Origin: an uncultured Oscillospiraceae bacterium
GTDB lineage: Bacteria > Bacillota > Clostridia > Oscillospirales > Oscillospiraceae
NCBI GenBank assembly: GCA_934573855.1
Contig: CAKTMF010000001.1
Coordinates: 124,001 to 188,000, forward strand
Length of the DNA: 64,000 nt
Direction of reading: 5' to 3'
In this document: in pieces, positions 16,702 through 25,690 of the stretch
Layout: each line of letters begins with the position of its first letter
Numbering within the stretch: the stretch's first letter is position 1
Notes under the pieces: model-generated
What the model was told of the DNA's origin: nothing
The model's database searches: none
Seen by the model: only the letters and a program-made list of their open reading frames with translations
Program-made: the position numbers and the translations under genes

Positions 16702-17778
16702 TTAGAGGATATGTACGCTCTCGGGGTCAAAGACGAGGCGGCACATGTCGCCGACCTTATAGACGCGCTTGTTCTTGGGATTGGGATCGGTGAGCTTTAC
16801 TACGGTATCGCCCACACGGACGTGGTAATTCTGGTAGCTGCCCATGAAGCAGGAGAGGATGACCTCGCAGGGGAGACCGCCCTCCTCCGCAAGGGCCGCG
16901 GCCTCGGGACGGAGAACGATGGTGTATTCCTTGCCGACCTCCATGCCGGGTACTGCGGCAGCATGGCAGACGTCGTTCGCCACGCGGATACGGGCGCTGC
17001 CGCCTTCGAGAGCTTCGAGCCTGCCCTTGAGGAAGTTTGCCTCGCCGATGAAGTCCGCGACGAACTCGTTCACCGGGTGGTAGTATATCTCCTGCGGGGA
17101 GCCGACCTGCTCCACAACGCCGGAGCGCATGATGATTATCCTGTCGGAGAGGGCCATCGCCTCGCTCTGGTCGTGGGTGACATAGACGGCGGTAATGCCG
17201 ACCTCCTGCTGGATACGGCGTATCTCGGTACGCATGGAGACCCTGAGCTTCGCGTCCAGGTTGGAGAGCGGCTCGTCAAAGAGCAGCACGCCCGGCTCGA
17301 TGACCAGTGCGCGGGCGAGCGCCACACGCTGCTGCTGTCCGCCGGAGAGCTGGTTGGTCATGCGGCCCTCCATACCGGAAAGCTCCACGAGCTCGAGTAT
17401 CTTCATGACGCGCTCGCGTATCTCCTCCTTGGGGACGTGGCGGAGCTTGAGACCGTAGGCCACGTTGTCGAACACATTGTAGTGGGGGAGCAGGGCGTAG
17501 CTCTGGAACACCATGGCGGTGTCGCGCTTGTTGGGGGTGAGAGCGTTTATCGGCTCGCCGCCGAGGTAGATCTCGCCCTCGTCGGGGCTTTCAAAGCCCG
17601 CGATCATGCGCAGTGTGGTGGTCTTGCCGCAGCCGGAGGGGCCGAGCAGGGTGACAAATTCTCCGGGCTCGATGGTCAGACAGTTATCCTTGACCGCGTA
17701 GAAGTCCCTGCCGGTCTTCGGATCCTGATATATCTTGGAAATATGCTCGAGACGCACGCCTTTTTTCGTTTTTTCCAT
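16702..17778 (-). CDS. ABC transporter ATP-binding protein, ferric iron/spermidine type
   Basis: A 358-residue ATPase that energises the permease encoded just upstream. Walker A is GPSGCGKTT, the signature LSGGQQQRVALARAL, Walker B LLFDEPLSNLDAKLR, and the switch His lies in YVTHDQSEAMAL. The C-terminal 100 residues form a TOBE-type regulatory domain. The sequence is of the FbpC/PotA class; the neighbouring permease and binding protein favour Fe(III) over polyamines. It starts 3 nt after the permease stop. Confidence 0.9.
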   Translation of the reverse strand: MEKTKKGVRLEHISKIYQDPKTGRDFYAVKDNCLTIEPGEFVTLLGPSGCGKTTTLRMIAGFESPDEGEIYLGGEPINALTPNKRDTAMVFQSYALLPHYNVFDNVAYGLKLRHVPKEEIRERVMKILELVELSGMEGRMTNQLSGGQQQRVALARALVIEPGVLLFDEPLSNLDAKLRVSMRTEIRRIQQEVGITAVYVTHDQSEAMALSDRIIIMRSGVVEQVGSPQEIYYHPVNEFVADFIGEANFLKGRLEALEGGSARIRVANDVCHAAAVPGMEVGKEYTIVLRPEAAALAEEGGLPCEVILSCFMGSYQNYHVRVGDTVVKLTDPNPKNKRVYKVGDMCRLVFDPESVHIL

Positions 17779-17781
17779 GGC

Positions 17782-19494
17782 TTACTTGCCCTCCTTGATT
17801 TTTCTGCTGGTGCCGAAGTATTTTGTCACGAGATCCATCAGCAGCACGCTGCCGTAGGTGATGGCGATAAGTATCGTCGCGAAAGCACAGGCGAGACTGA
17901 ACGAACCCTTTTCGGCAAACTCGTTGATCTGCACGGTGATGAGCAGGAACTGCGGCGTCACCAGCAGGATAATGGCAGAGATCGCGGTAATGCTGCGGAC
18001 AAAGGCCGTGACAAGGCCGCTGAGGAAGGAGTCCTTGATAAGCGGCAGCGTCACCGTCATGAACACGCGGAAGCTGTTCGCGCCCATGTCGTAGGCGGAC
18101 TCCTCGATGGACTTGTCTATCTGCCTGAGGGCGGAGATACCGCTGCGCGTGCCGGTGGGCAGCGAGCGCACCACGAACACGATGATGAGTATAAGTCCCG
18201 TGCCGTACAGCCCCTGCATGAAGCCGGTGTGGAACAGACCGCCGGAGAAGCCGCGTATGTAGCCGACGCCGAGAACGGTGCCGGGGACGGCCATGGCGAG
18301 CATGGATACGGCCTCGATAAAGCCCTTGGCCCTGAACTTGCGTTTGACGACCAAATAGGAGATTATCATGCTCAGCAGCGCCGTGATGGGCGCGGATATA
18401 AGGCTGAGCACAAAGGAATCGCGGAAGGCTTGAAAACCGTGGTAGCGGCTGAAAACGAGCTTGAACCACTTGCCGGTGAGCGGGAAGAACTTAAAGCCCC
18501 ATGTGGGGAAGCACGCGCCCACGGGGACGCAGATGTACATCATGATAACGAACATCGCGACCATGGCGCACAGCACGGTGAGCGGCACCTTGACGCTGCG
18601 GTCGGTGATGAGCATACGGCCGCGGGAGGCCTTGCCGGTGAGGGTGGCCGCGGTCTTGCGCTCGAGATAGTATTTCTGCACGGCGAACATCGCGAGCGTT
18701 ATGCACAGCAGCACCACGGCCATGGCGGCGGCGCCGGCCTTGTCATACGCGCCGGTGATCTGGAGATAAATGGTGGTCGCGAGGGTGTCGTAGGAGCCGC
18801 CGATTATCATGGGGTTCGCGAAGTCCGCGATGGACTCGATGAACGTGACGAGAAACGCGTTGCCGAGACCCGGCAGCAGCAGCGGCAGCGTCACGCTGGT
18901 AAAGACTTTCCAGCGGGAGGCGCCCATGTCGCGCGCGGCCTCCTCAAGAGACGGGTCGATGTTCTTGAGAAGTCCCTTGAGCATCATATAGCATACCGGG
19001 AAGAACGTGAGCGTCTGCACGACGGTTATGCCCCAGAAGCCGTATACGCTGTTGTCGTATATCTTCAGCAGGAAGCGGGTGATTATGCCCGCCTTGCCGA
19101 AGAGCATTATCATCGAAAGGCTCAGCACAAAGGGGGGCGAGACCACGGGCAGCATGGAGACGACCTTGAAAAGGCCGCCGACGAACTTGCCCATGCGCAC
19201 ATAGACCTCCACATACGCGAACAGCAGCCCGACCAGAGTGGAGAGTATACCGACCAGAAAGCCGACCTTCAGCGTGTTTGTTATGGCGCGGGTAAAAGAG
19301 GGGATGGCGAAAATGCGCCGGAACACGTCAAAGCTCAGCCTGCCGTCGCCGACAAAGCTGTCGACAAGAAGAATAGCCAAGGGGTAGAGAATGAAAAGCG
19401 TGAGGAATGTTATCAGCACGACGATGGTGGTAACGAGAATGGGATCGCCAAGGAGCTTTTTCCGATCCAATGCCGCGCTCTGGGTAGTTGCCAT
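17782..19494 (-). CDS. ABC transporter permease, ferric iron (FbpB) type
   Basis: A 570-residue permease made of two fused halves, each with about six membrane helices and an EAA loop (LEEAARDMGASRWKVF near 190 and IEESAYDMGANSFRVF near 470). This double-length architecture is typical of FbpB/AfuB and ThiP permeases. The ATG at 19494 has a GGAGG site; an ATG at 19515 lies upstream of that site. Two hairpins separate it from the binding-protein gene. Confidence 0.9.
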   Translation of the reverse strand: MATTQSAALDRKKLLGDPILVTTIVVLITFLTLFILYPLAILLVDSFVGDGRLSFDVFRRIFAIPSFTRAITNTLKVGFLVGILSTLVGLLFAYVEVYVRMGKFVGGLFKVVSMLPVVSPPFVLSLSMIMLFGKAGIITRFLLKIYDNSVYGFWGITVVQTLTFFPVCYMMLKGLLKNIDPSLEEAARDMGASRWKVFTSVTLPLLLPGLGNAFLVTFIESIADFANPMIIGGSYDTLATTIYLQITGAYDKAGAAAMAVVLLCITLAMFAVQKYYLERKTAATLTGKASRGRMLITDRSVKVPLTVLCAMVAMFVIMMYICVPVGACFPTWGFKFFPLTGKWFKLVFSRYHGFQAFRDSFVLSLISAPITALLSMIISYLVVKRKFRAKGFIEAVSMLAMAVPGTVLGVGYIRGFSGGLFHTGFMQGLYGTGLILIIVFVVRSLPTGTRSGISALRQIDKSIEESAYDMGANSFRVFMTVTLPLIKDSFLSGLVTAFVRSITAISAIILLVTPQFLLITVQINEFAEKGSFSLACAFATILIAITYGSVLLMDLVTKYFGTSRKIKEGK

Positions 19495-19540
19495 AGGCGG
19501 ACTCCCTCCTGACATTTTAAGTATAGAGGACGAACAGAAC

Positions 19541-19598
19541 GGCTGTCATTGCGGACCTGCGTACCCATCATCCTGAAAGCCGGTCCGTGATGACAGCC
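19541..19598. terminator. Long hairpin between binding-protein and permease genes
   Basis: Arms ggctgtcat..cggacc and ggtccg..atgacagcc can form a stem of about 15 pairs around a 26-base loop. No T-run follows. It may protect the upstream message or lower downstream expression. Confidence 0.5.
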
Positions 19599-19633
19599 GA
19601 TCTATCTGTTTTGCCGATCACAAATAAGGAGTA

Positions 19634-19657
19634 AGGCGGCGGCAGGAGCCGCCGCCT
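19634..19657 (-). terminator. GC hairpin after the binding-protein gene
   Basis: Perfect 10-base arms (aggcggcggc and gccgccgcct) enclose a 4-base loop 14 nt after the stop. There is no T-run, so partial read-through to the permease is expected, as is usual for importers that need excess binding protein. Confidence 0.6.
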
Positions 19658-19671
19658 TGAAAAGGAAAAAA

Positions 19672-20850
19672 TTACTCGGTCTTGAAGCGGTCTGCACCGG
19701 TGTCGGCGCCGCCTGCGTTCAGAGCGGCCATGACCTCTTCGATGTAGGTGCCGATGTTGTTCTTGGCATCCTCGAAGTCATAGTCCATGACGTTGTCGGG
19801 ATCCAGACCGAACTGCATGGCGACCTCGGGCTGAGTCGCGTTGTCAATGACGAGGAACTGGTAGGAGCCGTTATTGGCGGCGAGGTTCACGCACTCGGGA
19901 GAGAGAGCGTACTCGATCCACAGCTTTGCGGCGTTGGTGTGGGCAGCGCCCTTGAACATGGCGGTCGCGCCGACCTCAAAGGAGGTGCCGCTGGAGGGGA
20001 TGACCAGCTCGACGTTGGTGTAGCCGTTGTCGACGATCTGGGTGATGCCATCGTGCAGGAAGCCGATACCGATGACGCACTCGCCGGTGCCGACGTTCTT
20101 GGACGGGCCGGAGCCGGACTTGGTGTAGACTTCGATGTTCTTGTCAAGGTCTACGAGGTACTGGATACCCTCGTCGTGACCGTACTTCTGGATCATGGTG
20201 TTGATGACCAGCTTCGCGGTGCCGGCGGTGTTGTAGTTGGAGAGCCAGATGAGACCCTGGTACTCGGGCTTGAGCAGGTCGGCCCAGTCGGCGGGAGCTT
20301 CGAGATTCAGACGTGCAAGCTCGTCGGAGTTGACCATGAAGCCCAGAATGCCCTTGTAAATGCCGTACCACTTGCCCTCGGGATCCTTGTACATGTCGCT
20401 GAGAAGGTGGGAGGCGTTCACCGCGTCATAGACCTCAAGCAGGTCTTCCTTTGCGAGAACGTTGTAGGGGTCGGTCGTGCCGCCGAACCAGACGTCGGCA
20501 GAGGGATTGCCCTTCTCTTCTTCGATCTTTGCCTGGACCTCGCCGGTGGAGAGACGCTGGTAATTCACCTTGATGCCGAACACTTCTTCAAAGTGTTCGC
20601 ACGCGGCGGCCAGATACTCCTCCTCGCAGGAGCCGTAGACGGTCAGCTCGCCCTCGGCCTGAGCCGCGGCGATGAGGTCGTCCATGCCCTCAAAGTAGGA
20701 AGGGTAGTTGAACTCGGCGGGAGCGGGTTCCTCGGCGGGAGCCGGGTCGGCCGCGGGGGCGGGATCGGCTGCGGGAGCCTCGGTCTTGCCGCAGGCGGTC
20801 AGGGACAGGACCATGACCAGAGCCAGAAGCAGAGCCAGATACTTTTTCAT
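19672..20850 (-). CDS. ABC transporter substrate-binding lipoprotein, ferric iron type
   Basis: A 392-residue secreted binding protein. The signal peptide ends in a lipobox (LSLTAC, Cys at residue 20) followed by an Ala/Pro/Glu linker. The mature part shows the AfuA/FbpA-type two-lobe fold (LTVYGSCEEEYLAAACEHFE, VWFGGTTDPYN, IVLGF-like segments) and ends in KTE. The ATG at 20850 follows GGAGG. It is the first gene of the three-gene importer and is read from a consensus promoter. The ligand (ferric iron, or a phosphonate or other anion) is inferred from family. Confidence 0.88.
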   Translation of the reverse strand: MKKYLALLLALVMVLSLTACGKTEAPAADPAPAADPAPAEEPAPAEFNYPSYFEGMDDLIAAAQAEGELTVYGSCEEEYLAAACEHFEEVFGIKVNYQRLSTGEVQAKIEEEKGNPSADVWFGGTTDPYNVLAKEDLLEVYDAVNASHLLSDMYKDPEGKWYGIYKGILGFMVNSDELARLNLEAPADWADLLKPEYQGLIWLSNYNTAGTAKLVINTMIQKYGHDEGIQYLVDLDKNIEVYTKSGSGPSKNVGTGECVIGIGFLHDGITQIVDNGYTNVELVIPSSGTSFEVGATAMFKGAAHTNAAKLWIEYALSPECVNLAANNGSYQFLVIDNATQPEVAMQFGLDPDNVMDYDFEDAKNNIGTYIEEVMAALNAGGADTGADRFKTE

Positions 20851-20874
20851 TTCATTTCCTCCGTTCGTAATATT

Positions 20875-20933
20875 CCGATAGAATATATCGGATTTGTAAA
20901 CTTTATTATAAACATTCTTCCAGGCGTTGTCAA
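20875..20933 (-). promoter_or_regulatory. Consensus promoter and palindrome of the iron importer
   Basis: The minus strand carries TTGACA, 17 bases, TATAAT (20933-20905). About 14 bases further on lies the 17-bp palindrome CCGATA-tattc-TATCGG (20891-20875), between promoter and ribosome site. Its place fits an operator or a small leader hairpin. Confidence 0.75.
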
Positions 20934-21051
20934 TCATTACATAAACGCAATTTATAATTTTATTGATTTTGTTTAATATGGACATTTCAGGGCGCTTTTG
21001 GACGGCAGAGACGATTTTACGGCGGATTTGGCGCAAACATATCGACGAAAG

Positions 21052-21070
21052 GGCGCGGCCGTGCTATAAT
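21052..21070 (+). promoter_or_regulatory. Extended -10 promoter of the EF-G/NYN gene
   Basis: TGCTATAAT is a consensus extended -10, about 34 bases before the TTG start. The preceding 9 bases are shared with the promoter at 5197. Confidence 0.65.
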
Positions 21071-21103
21071 ATCACCGTTAAGTACACGGGAGGGGGCCGG
21101 ACT

Positions 21104-23695
21104 TTGGACGGTAAGGATAAGCGCCATATCAGCGTCGGGCTGCTCGCCCATGTCGACGCGGGAAAGACCACGCTCTCCGAGGCCATGCTCTATCTCTCCG
21201 GGCGGATAAAAAAGCTCGGCCGGGTCGACCACCGGGACAGCTTTCTCGATAACCACGAGCTTGAGCGCGCGAGGGGGATAACCATCTTCTCAAAGCAGGC
21301 GGTCATGGAGCTTGAAAAAAGCACCGTGACCCTCCTTGACACTCCCGGACACGCGGACTTCTCCGCCGAGACGGAGAGGACGCTGCAGGTCCTCGACTGC
21401 GCCGTGCTGGTCATCAGCGGCACTGACGGCGTTCAGGCGCACACGGAGACGCTGTGGGAGCTTTTGAAGCGATACGCCCTGCCCGTTTTCGTGTTTGTAT
21501 CCAAGATGGATCTGCCGGTATGCGACGGGGAGACGCTCATGGAGGAGCTGCGTGCGCGCTTCGGCGAGGGCTGCGTCGACTTCACCCACAGGGGCGCGGA
21601 CTTCGGCGAGGATCTCGCCATGTGTTCCGAGAGCGCCATGGAGGAATATCTTGAGAGCGGCCGGGTGAGCGGCGGGACGGTGTCTGAGCTTATCAGGCGG
21701 CGCGAGCTGTTCCCGTGCTTTTTCGGCTCCGGACTCAGGACCGACGGAGTGGAGGAGCTGCTTCATGCGCTCGACACGCTCGTCCCCTCGCCCGCATGCG
21801 GTGAGGAGTTCGGCGCAAAGGTATATAAAATATCGCGTGACCCGCAGGGGAACCGCCTTACCTGCGTGAGACTGACCGGCGGCGCGCTGAAGGTACGCGG
21901 AACGCTCCGCTACAGGGACGAAAACGGCGCCGAGCTTACGGAAAAGGTCAGTCAGATACGTATATATTCCGGTATGAAATACGAGACCGCGGAGACGGTC
22001 ACGGCGGGACAGACCTGCGCGCTGCTGGGTCTGTCCGGCACCTACCCCGGACAGGGGCTGGGCGCGGAGCCGGCTTCCGCCTCGCCGGTGATGGAGCCGG
22101 TGGTGAGCTGCCGCGTCATCCTGCCAGACGGCGCGGACCCGCGCGTCATGCTCCCGAAGCTCCGTCAGCTTCAGGAGGAGGACCCTCAGCTCCATGTTCT
22201 GTGGAACGAGCGCAGCCGCGAGATAAGCGTGCAGATGATGGGCAAGGTCCAGGGCGAGATATTCAAAAGCCTTGTCAAGGAGCGCTTTGACACGGATATC
22301 GACCTTGGCGCGGGGCGCATAATGTACCGTGAGACAATTAAAAATAAGGCAGAGGGCGTGGGCCACTACGAGCCTCTGCGTCACTATGCCGAGGTACATC
22401 TTATTCTGGAGCCGCTGCCGCGGGGGAGCGGCGTGGTCATCGACACCGTATGCCCCGAGGATGAGCTTGACCGAAACTGGCAGCGTCTTATCCTCACACA
22501 CCTGCAGGAAAAGCGCCACATGGGCGTACTCACCGGCTCGCCGGTGACGGATGTAAAGATAACCCTTGCCTCGGGCAGGGCGCACCTCAAGCACACCGAG
22601 GAAGGCGATTTCCGCCAGGCGACCTACCGCGCGGTGCGTCAGGGGCTTATGCGGGCCGAGAGCGTGCTTCTCGAGCCGTATTACAGCTTCTTCCTCGAGG
22701 TCCCACCGGAGCAGATAGGCCGCGCGATAAGCGACGTGCGCGCCATGAACGGCACATTTTCTTCTCCGGCGGATGTGAACGGCTTCATGCGTATCGAGGG
22801 GAGCGCCCCAGTCTCCGCCATGAACGGCTATATGAGCGAGGTGACTGCCTATACCCGCGGCAGGGGGCGCTTCGGCTGCCGGGTCGAGGGATACAGGCCC
22901 TGCCATAACGCGCAGGCGGTGATAGACGAGACCGGCTACGACCCGGAGGCGGACGTTGACAACAGCCCGGACTCGGTGTTCTGCGCACACGGCGCGGGCT
23001 TTACCGTGAAGTGGGACAAGGTGCCGGAGTATATGCACCTTGAAAGCTGCCTCAGACCGGAGAGGCCCGCAGAGACTCCCACGCCGCGCCGGCACACTCT
23101 CGACATCGACGAGCGGGAGCTTGAGAGCATTATGGAGCGGGAGTTCGGCCCCATCCGCCGCCGCAGCTACAGCGCCGCCGTGAGGAACGAGGCCCCCGCC
23201 GCGGCGGAACTTATTTCTAATAAGAAGGAGTACCTGATAGTCGACGGCTACAACGTCATCTTTTCGTGGGACGAGCTGAAGGAGCTTGCGAAGTACAACA
23301 TGGAGCTTGCCCGCGGGCGGCTCATGGATATGCTCTCAAATTACTGCGGCTATACGAGAGCCGAACTTGTTGTGGTGTTCGATGCCTACCGCACGCCGGG
23401 AAACCCCGGGAGCAGAACGGACTACCACAACATCCATGTGGCCTACACCGGGGACGGGGAGACGGGCGATGCCTACATCGAGCGTATCGCCAACGAGATA
23501 GGCAAAAACTACTCCGTCCGCGTAGTCACAAGCGACAACCTCATCCGCCTGTCCGCCCTGCGCTCCGGGGTCCTGCGCACCTCCTCCGGGGAGTTTCACG
23601 GCGAGGTGGAATGGGTGCTGAGCCAGATAGACAGCGTACTGAAGAAAACCAACGAAGGCGCGCACACGGTGAAATTGAAAGATGGAAAACAGTGA
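21104..23695 (+). CDS. EF-G/TetM-like translation GTPase fused to a NYN (YacP/Rae1-type) domain
   Basis: An 863-residue protein. Residues 8-690 have the layout of ribosomal-protection proteins and EF-G: G1 AHVDAGKTTL, G2 RGITI, G3 DTPGHAD, then domain II and the domain III-V region (RIMYRETIK, LEPYYSFFLEVP). The G4 motif is SKMD instead of the usual NKxD. From about residue 706 a NYN/PIN-like domain follows (YLIVDGYNVIF, VVVFDAYRTPG, VTSDNLIR), closely like YacP/Rae1, a ribosome-linked mRNA endonuclease in Bacillus subtilis. Start is TTG at 21104 behind a GGGAGGGGG site. It overlaps ylmH by 14 nt. It should not be read as a proven tetracycline-resistance gene. Confidence 0.88.
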   Translation: MDGKDKRHISVGLLAHVDAGKTTLSEAMLYLSGRIKKLGRVDHRDSFLDNHELERARGITIFSKQAVMELEKSTVTLLDTPGHADFSAETERTLQVLDCAVLVISGTDGVQAHTETLWELLKRYALPVFVFVSKMDLPVCDGETLMEELRARFGEGCVDFTHRGADFGEDLAMCSESAMEEYLESGRVSGGTVSELIRRRELFPCFFGSGLRTDGVEELLHALDTLVPSPACGEEFGAKVYKISRDPQGNRLTCVRLTGGALKVRGTLRYRDENGAELTEKVSQIRIYSGMKYETAETVTAGQTCALLGLSGTYPGQGLGAEPASASPVMEPVVSCRVILPDGADPRVMLPKLRQLQEEDPQLHVLWNERSREISVQMMGKVQGEIFKSLVKERFDTDIDLGAGRIMYRETIKNKAEGVGHYEPLRHYAEVHLILEPLPRGSGVVIDTVCPEDELDRNWQRLILTHLQEKRHMGVLTGSPVTDVKITLASGRAHLKHTEEGDFRQATYRAVRQGLMRAESVLLEPYYSFFLEVPPEQIGRAISDVRAMNGTFSSPADVNGFMRIEGSAPVSAMNGYMSEVTAYTRGRGRFGCRVEGYRPCHNAQAVIDETGYDPEADVDNSPDSVFCAHGAGFTVKWDKVPEYMHLESCLRPERPAETPTPRRHTLDIDERELESIMEREFGPIRRRSYSAAVRNEAPAAAELISNKKEYLIVDGYNVIFSWDELKELAKYNMELARGRLMDMLSNYCGYTRAELVVVFDAYRTPGNPGSRTDYHNIHVAYTGDGETGDAYIERIANEIGKNYSVRVVTSDNLIRLSALRSGVLRTSSGEFHGEVEWVLSQIDSVLKKTNEGAHTVKLKDGKQ

Positions 23696-24425
23696 ACTGA
23701 TAAAAAGAGCCGAGGATCTCTCGGCGCGCTGCCGGAGGAGCGGCCGTCTCACCCAGACAAACTTCCTCACTCCCGCGGAGCGCTATCAGCTCGAGAGCTG
23801 GGCGAAGCGCGGCGGCTGTGAGGTGATCTTCTCCGGCGGACAGGAGGGGTGCAAGCGCACGGCGGCGTTCTTTCTGCCGGAGTGGATGGATCCGGAGAGC
23901 TTCGACGTCTCAGAGTATATAAGGGCCATACGCGTCACCGCCTATTTCGGCACGCCCGGCCACCGGGACTACATGGGCGCGGTGCTGGGCATGGGCGTAG
24001 GACGCGAGTGGGTCGGCGACATCCGCGTCGACGGGGACGAGGCGTATATCTTCTGCCTTCCCGGCGTCGAGCGCCATCTCGTGACCATCGACAAGGTCGG
24101 CCGATGCGGAGTGAAGGCCGTGGCAGTAGAGCTTTCGGAGGTGCCGGAGCCTGTGCGGCAGGTGAAGAACGTCAGCTTCTCGGTGATGAGCATGCGGCTC
24201 GACGCGGTGGTCGGCGGCATGTTTGACCTTTCGCGTACCGAGGCGGCCAAGCAGATCGCCTACGGCAATGTGAGCGTCAACTATTCCGTGTCAGAAAAGC
24301 CTGACCTCGCGGTGAAGCCCGGAGACGTCGTTTCCCTGCGCGGAGCGGGGAAGGGGACAGTCACCGGCACGGGCGGCACGTCGCGAAAGGGACGGCTGTT
24401 CGTCTACGCCGAAATATACAAATAG
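23682..24425 (+). CDS. S4-domain RNA-binding protein, YlmH family
   Basis: A 247-residue protein with an N-terminal YlmH region (residues 1-170; FLTPAERYQLESWAKR, AYFGTPGHRDYMGAVLG) and a C-terminal S4 domain (MRLDAVVGGMFDLSRTEA, then GNVSVNY and KPGDVVSLRG). In Bacillus, YlmH-type proteins act in rescue of stalled ribosomes, which fits its overlap with the ribosome-directed GTPase/nuclease gene. It is usually found beside ylmG/divIVA; here it is not. Start codon overlaps the preceding gene. Confidence 0.88.
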   Translation: MENSELIKRAEDLSARCRRSGRLTQTNFLTPAERYQLESWAKRGGCEVIFSGGQEGCKRTAAFFLPEWMDPESFDVSEYIRAIRVTAYFGTPGHRDYMGAVLGMGVGREWVGDIRVDGDEAYIFCLPGVERHLVTIDKVGRCGVKAVAVELSEVPEPVRQVKNVSFSVMSMRLDAVVGGMFDLSRTEAAKQIAYGNVSVNYSVSEKPDLAVKPGDVVSLRGAGKGTVTGTGGTSRKGRLFVYAEIYK

Positions 24426-24460
24426 ATAACATAATATAGTTAACATAATAGGAGGGAACT

Positions 24461-25678
24461 ATGAAAGCCTACGAGAGACTTATCAACTATGTAAAGATCC
24501 ACACCGCGAGCGCCGAGGACGTCGACGCGACCCCCACCACCGAGAGGCAGTTCGACCTCTCCCGCTACCTTGTTGAGGAGCTTGAAAAGATCGGCGTATC
24601 GAACGTCTATATGGACGACCACGCCTATGTTTACGGTGAGCTGCCCGCCACGCTCGGGCTTGAGGACAGACCCTGCATCGCCTTCATCGCCCATCTCGAC
24701 ACCATCCCGGACTTCAGCGGCGAGAACGTGAAGCCCCAGGTGATCGAAAACTATGACGGCGGCGACGTTGTCCTCGGCGAGAGCGGCAGGGTCCTGAGTG
24801 TGGAGAAGTATCCTCACCTGCCCTCGCTCAAGGGCCAGACCCTCATCACCACCGACGGCACGACCGTGCTGGGCGCGGACGACAAGGCCGGTATCGCGGA
24901 GATCGTCACCGCCTGCGAGCGTCTCATTAACGGCATGCTCCCCCACGGCAGGATAGCCGTCTGCTTCACTCCCGACGAGGAGGTCGGCCACGGCGCGTCG
25001 CTCCTCGACATCGGACGCACCGGCGCGGACTTTGCCTTCACGCTCGACGGCGGAGAGGTGGAGGAGCTGAATTACGAGACCTTCAACGCCGCCGGGGCAA
25101 GGGTCGACTTCAACGGCTTCAACATCCATCCGGGCAGCGCCAAGGACATGATGATAAACGCGAGCCTCGTCGCCATGGAGTTCAATTCTCTCCTGCCCGC
25201 CGGGGACGTCCCCTCAAAGACCGAGGATTACGAGGGCTTCTACCATCTGACCGACATGAGCGGCAGCGTTGAGAAGGCGTCCCTCAGCTACATCATCCGC
25301 GACCATGACAAGGCCGCCTTCGAGTGCCGCAAGGCCCTCATGCGCCACGCCGTGAAGGTCATAAACGAGAGGTACGGCGACGGCACGGCGGAGCTTACGA
25401 TACGCGAGCAGTACAGCAACATGGCGGAGTACGTCATGACAAGACCGGAGATAGTCGAGCTTGCCAAGCGCGCCATCAGGCGCGAGGGACTGGAGCCTGC
25501 CATCATCCCCATCCGCGGCGGCACCGACGGCGCGCAGCTCTCCCGGCGCGGCCTGCTTTGCCCCAATTTGGGTACCGGCGGCTACTCCTTCCACGGCCCC
25601 TATGAGCATATCACGGCGGAACGCATGGAGACGATGGTTAACATAATCCTAAACGTCATAGACGAAAACATCAAATAA
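24461..25678 (+). CDS. pepT: Peptidase T (tripeptide aminopeptidase)
   Basis: A 405-residue zinc aminopeptidase of the M20B group that removes N-terminal residues from tripeptides. Metal and catalytic segments are visible: FIAHLDT, GADDKAGIAEI, FTPDEEVGHGA, NIHPGSAKDMM, and the closing GGTDGAQLSRRGL with GGYSFHGPYEHI. Length is normal. It starts after a GGAGGG site 35 nt beyond ylmH and is followed closely by an MFS carrier that could bring in its substrate or export a product. Confidence 0.95.
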   Translation: MKAYERLINYVKIHTASAEDVDATPTTERQFDLSRYLVEELEKIGVSNVYMDDHAYVYGELPATLGLEDRPCIAFIAHLDTIPDFSGENVKPQVIENYDGGDVVLGESGRVLSVEKYPHLPSLKGQTLITTDGTTVLGADDKAGIAEIVTACERLINGMLPHGRIAVCFTPDEEVGHGASLLDIGRTGADFAFTLDGGEVEELNYETFNAAGARVDFNGFNIHPGSAKDMMINASLVAMEFNSLLPAGDVPSKTEDYEGFYHLTDMSGSVEKASLSYIIRDHDKAAFECRKALMRHAVKVINERYGDGTAELTIREQYSNMAEYVMTRPEIVELAKRAIRREGLEPAIIPIRGGTDGAQLSRRGLLCPNLGTGGYSFHGPYEHITAERMETMVNIILNVIDENIK

Positions 25679-25690
25679 GAGGTGCTGAAA

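Noticed and set aside
16711..19512. A 933-codon open frame on the plus strand
   Set aside because: Antisense to the iron ABC permease and ATPase genes, which are unmistakable. His/Asp/Gly-rich nonsense-like protein.
21104..23695. Tetracycline resistance gene (tetM/tetO/tetW type)
   Set aside because: The overall layout is similar, but the chromosomal setting, SKMD motif and NYN fusion point to a housekeeping paralogue; resistance is not supported by sequence alone.
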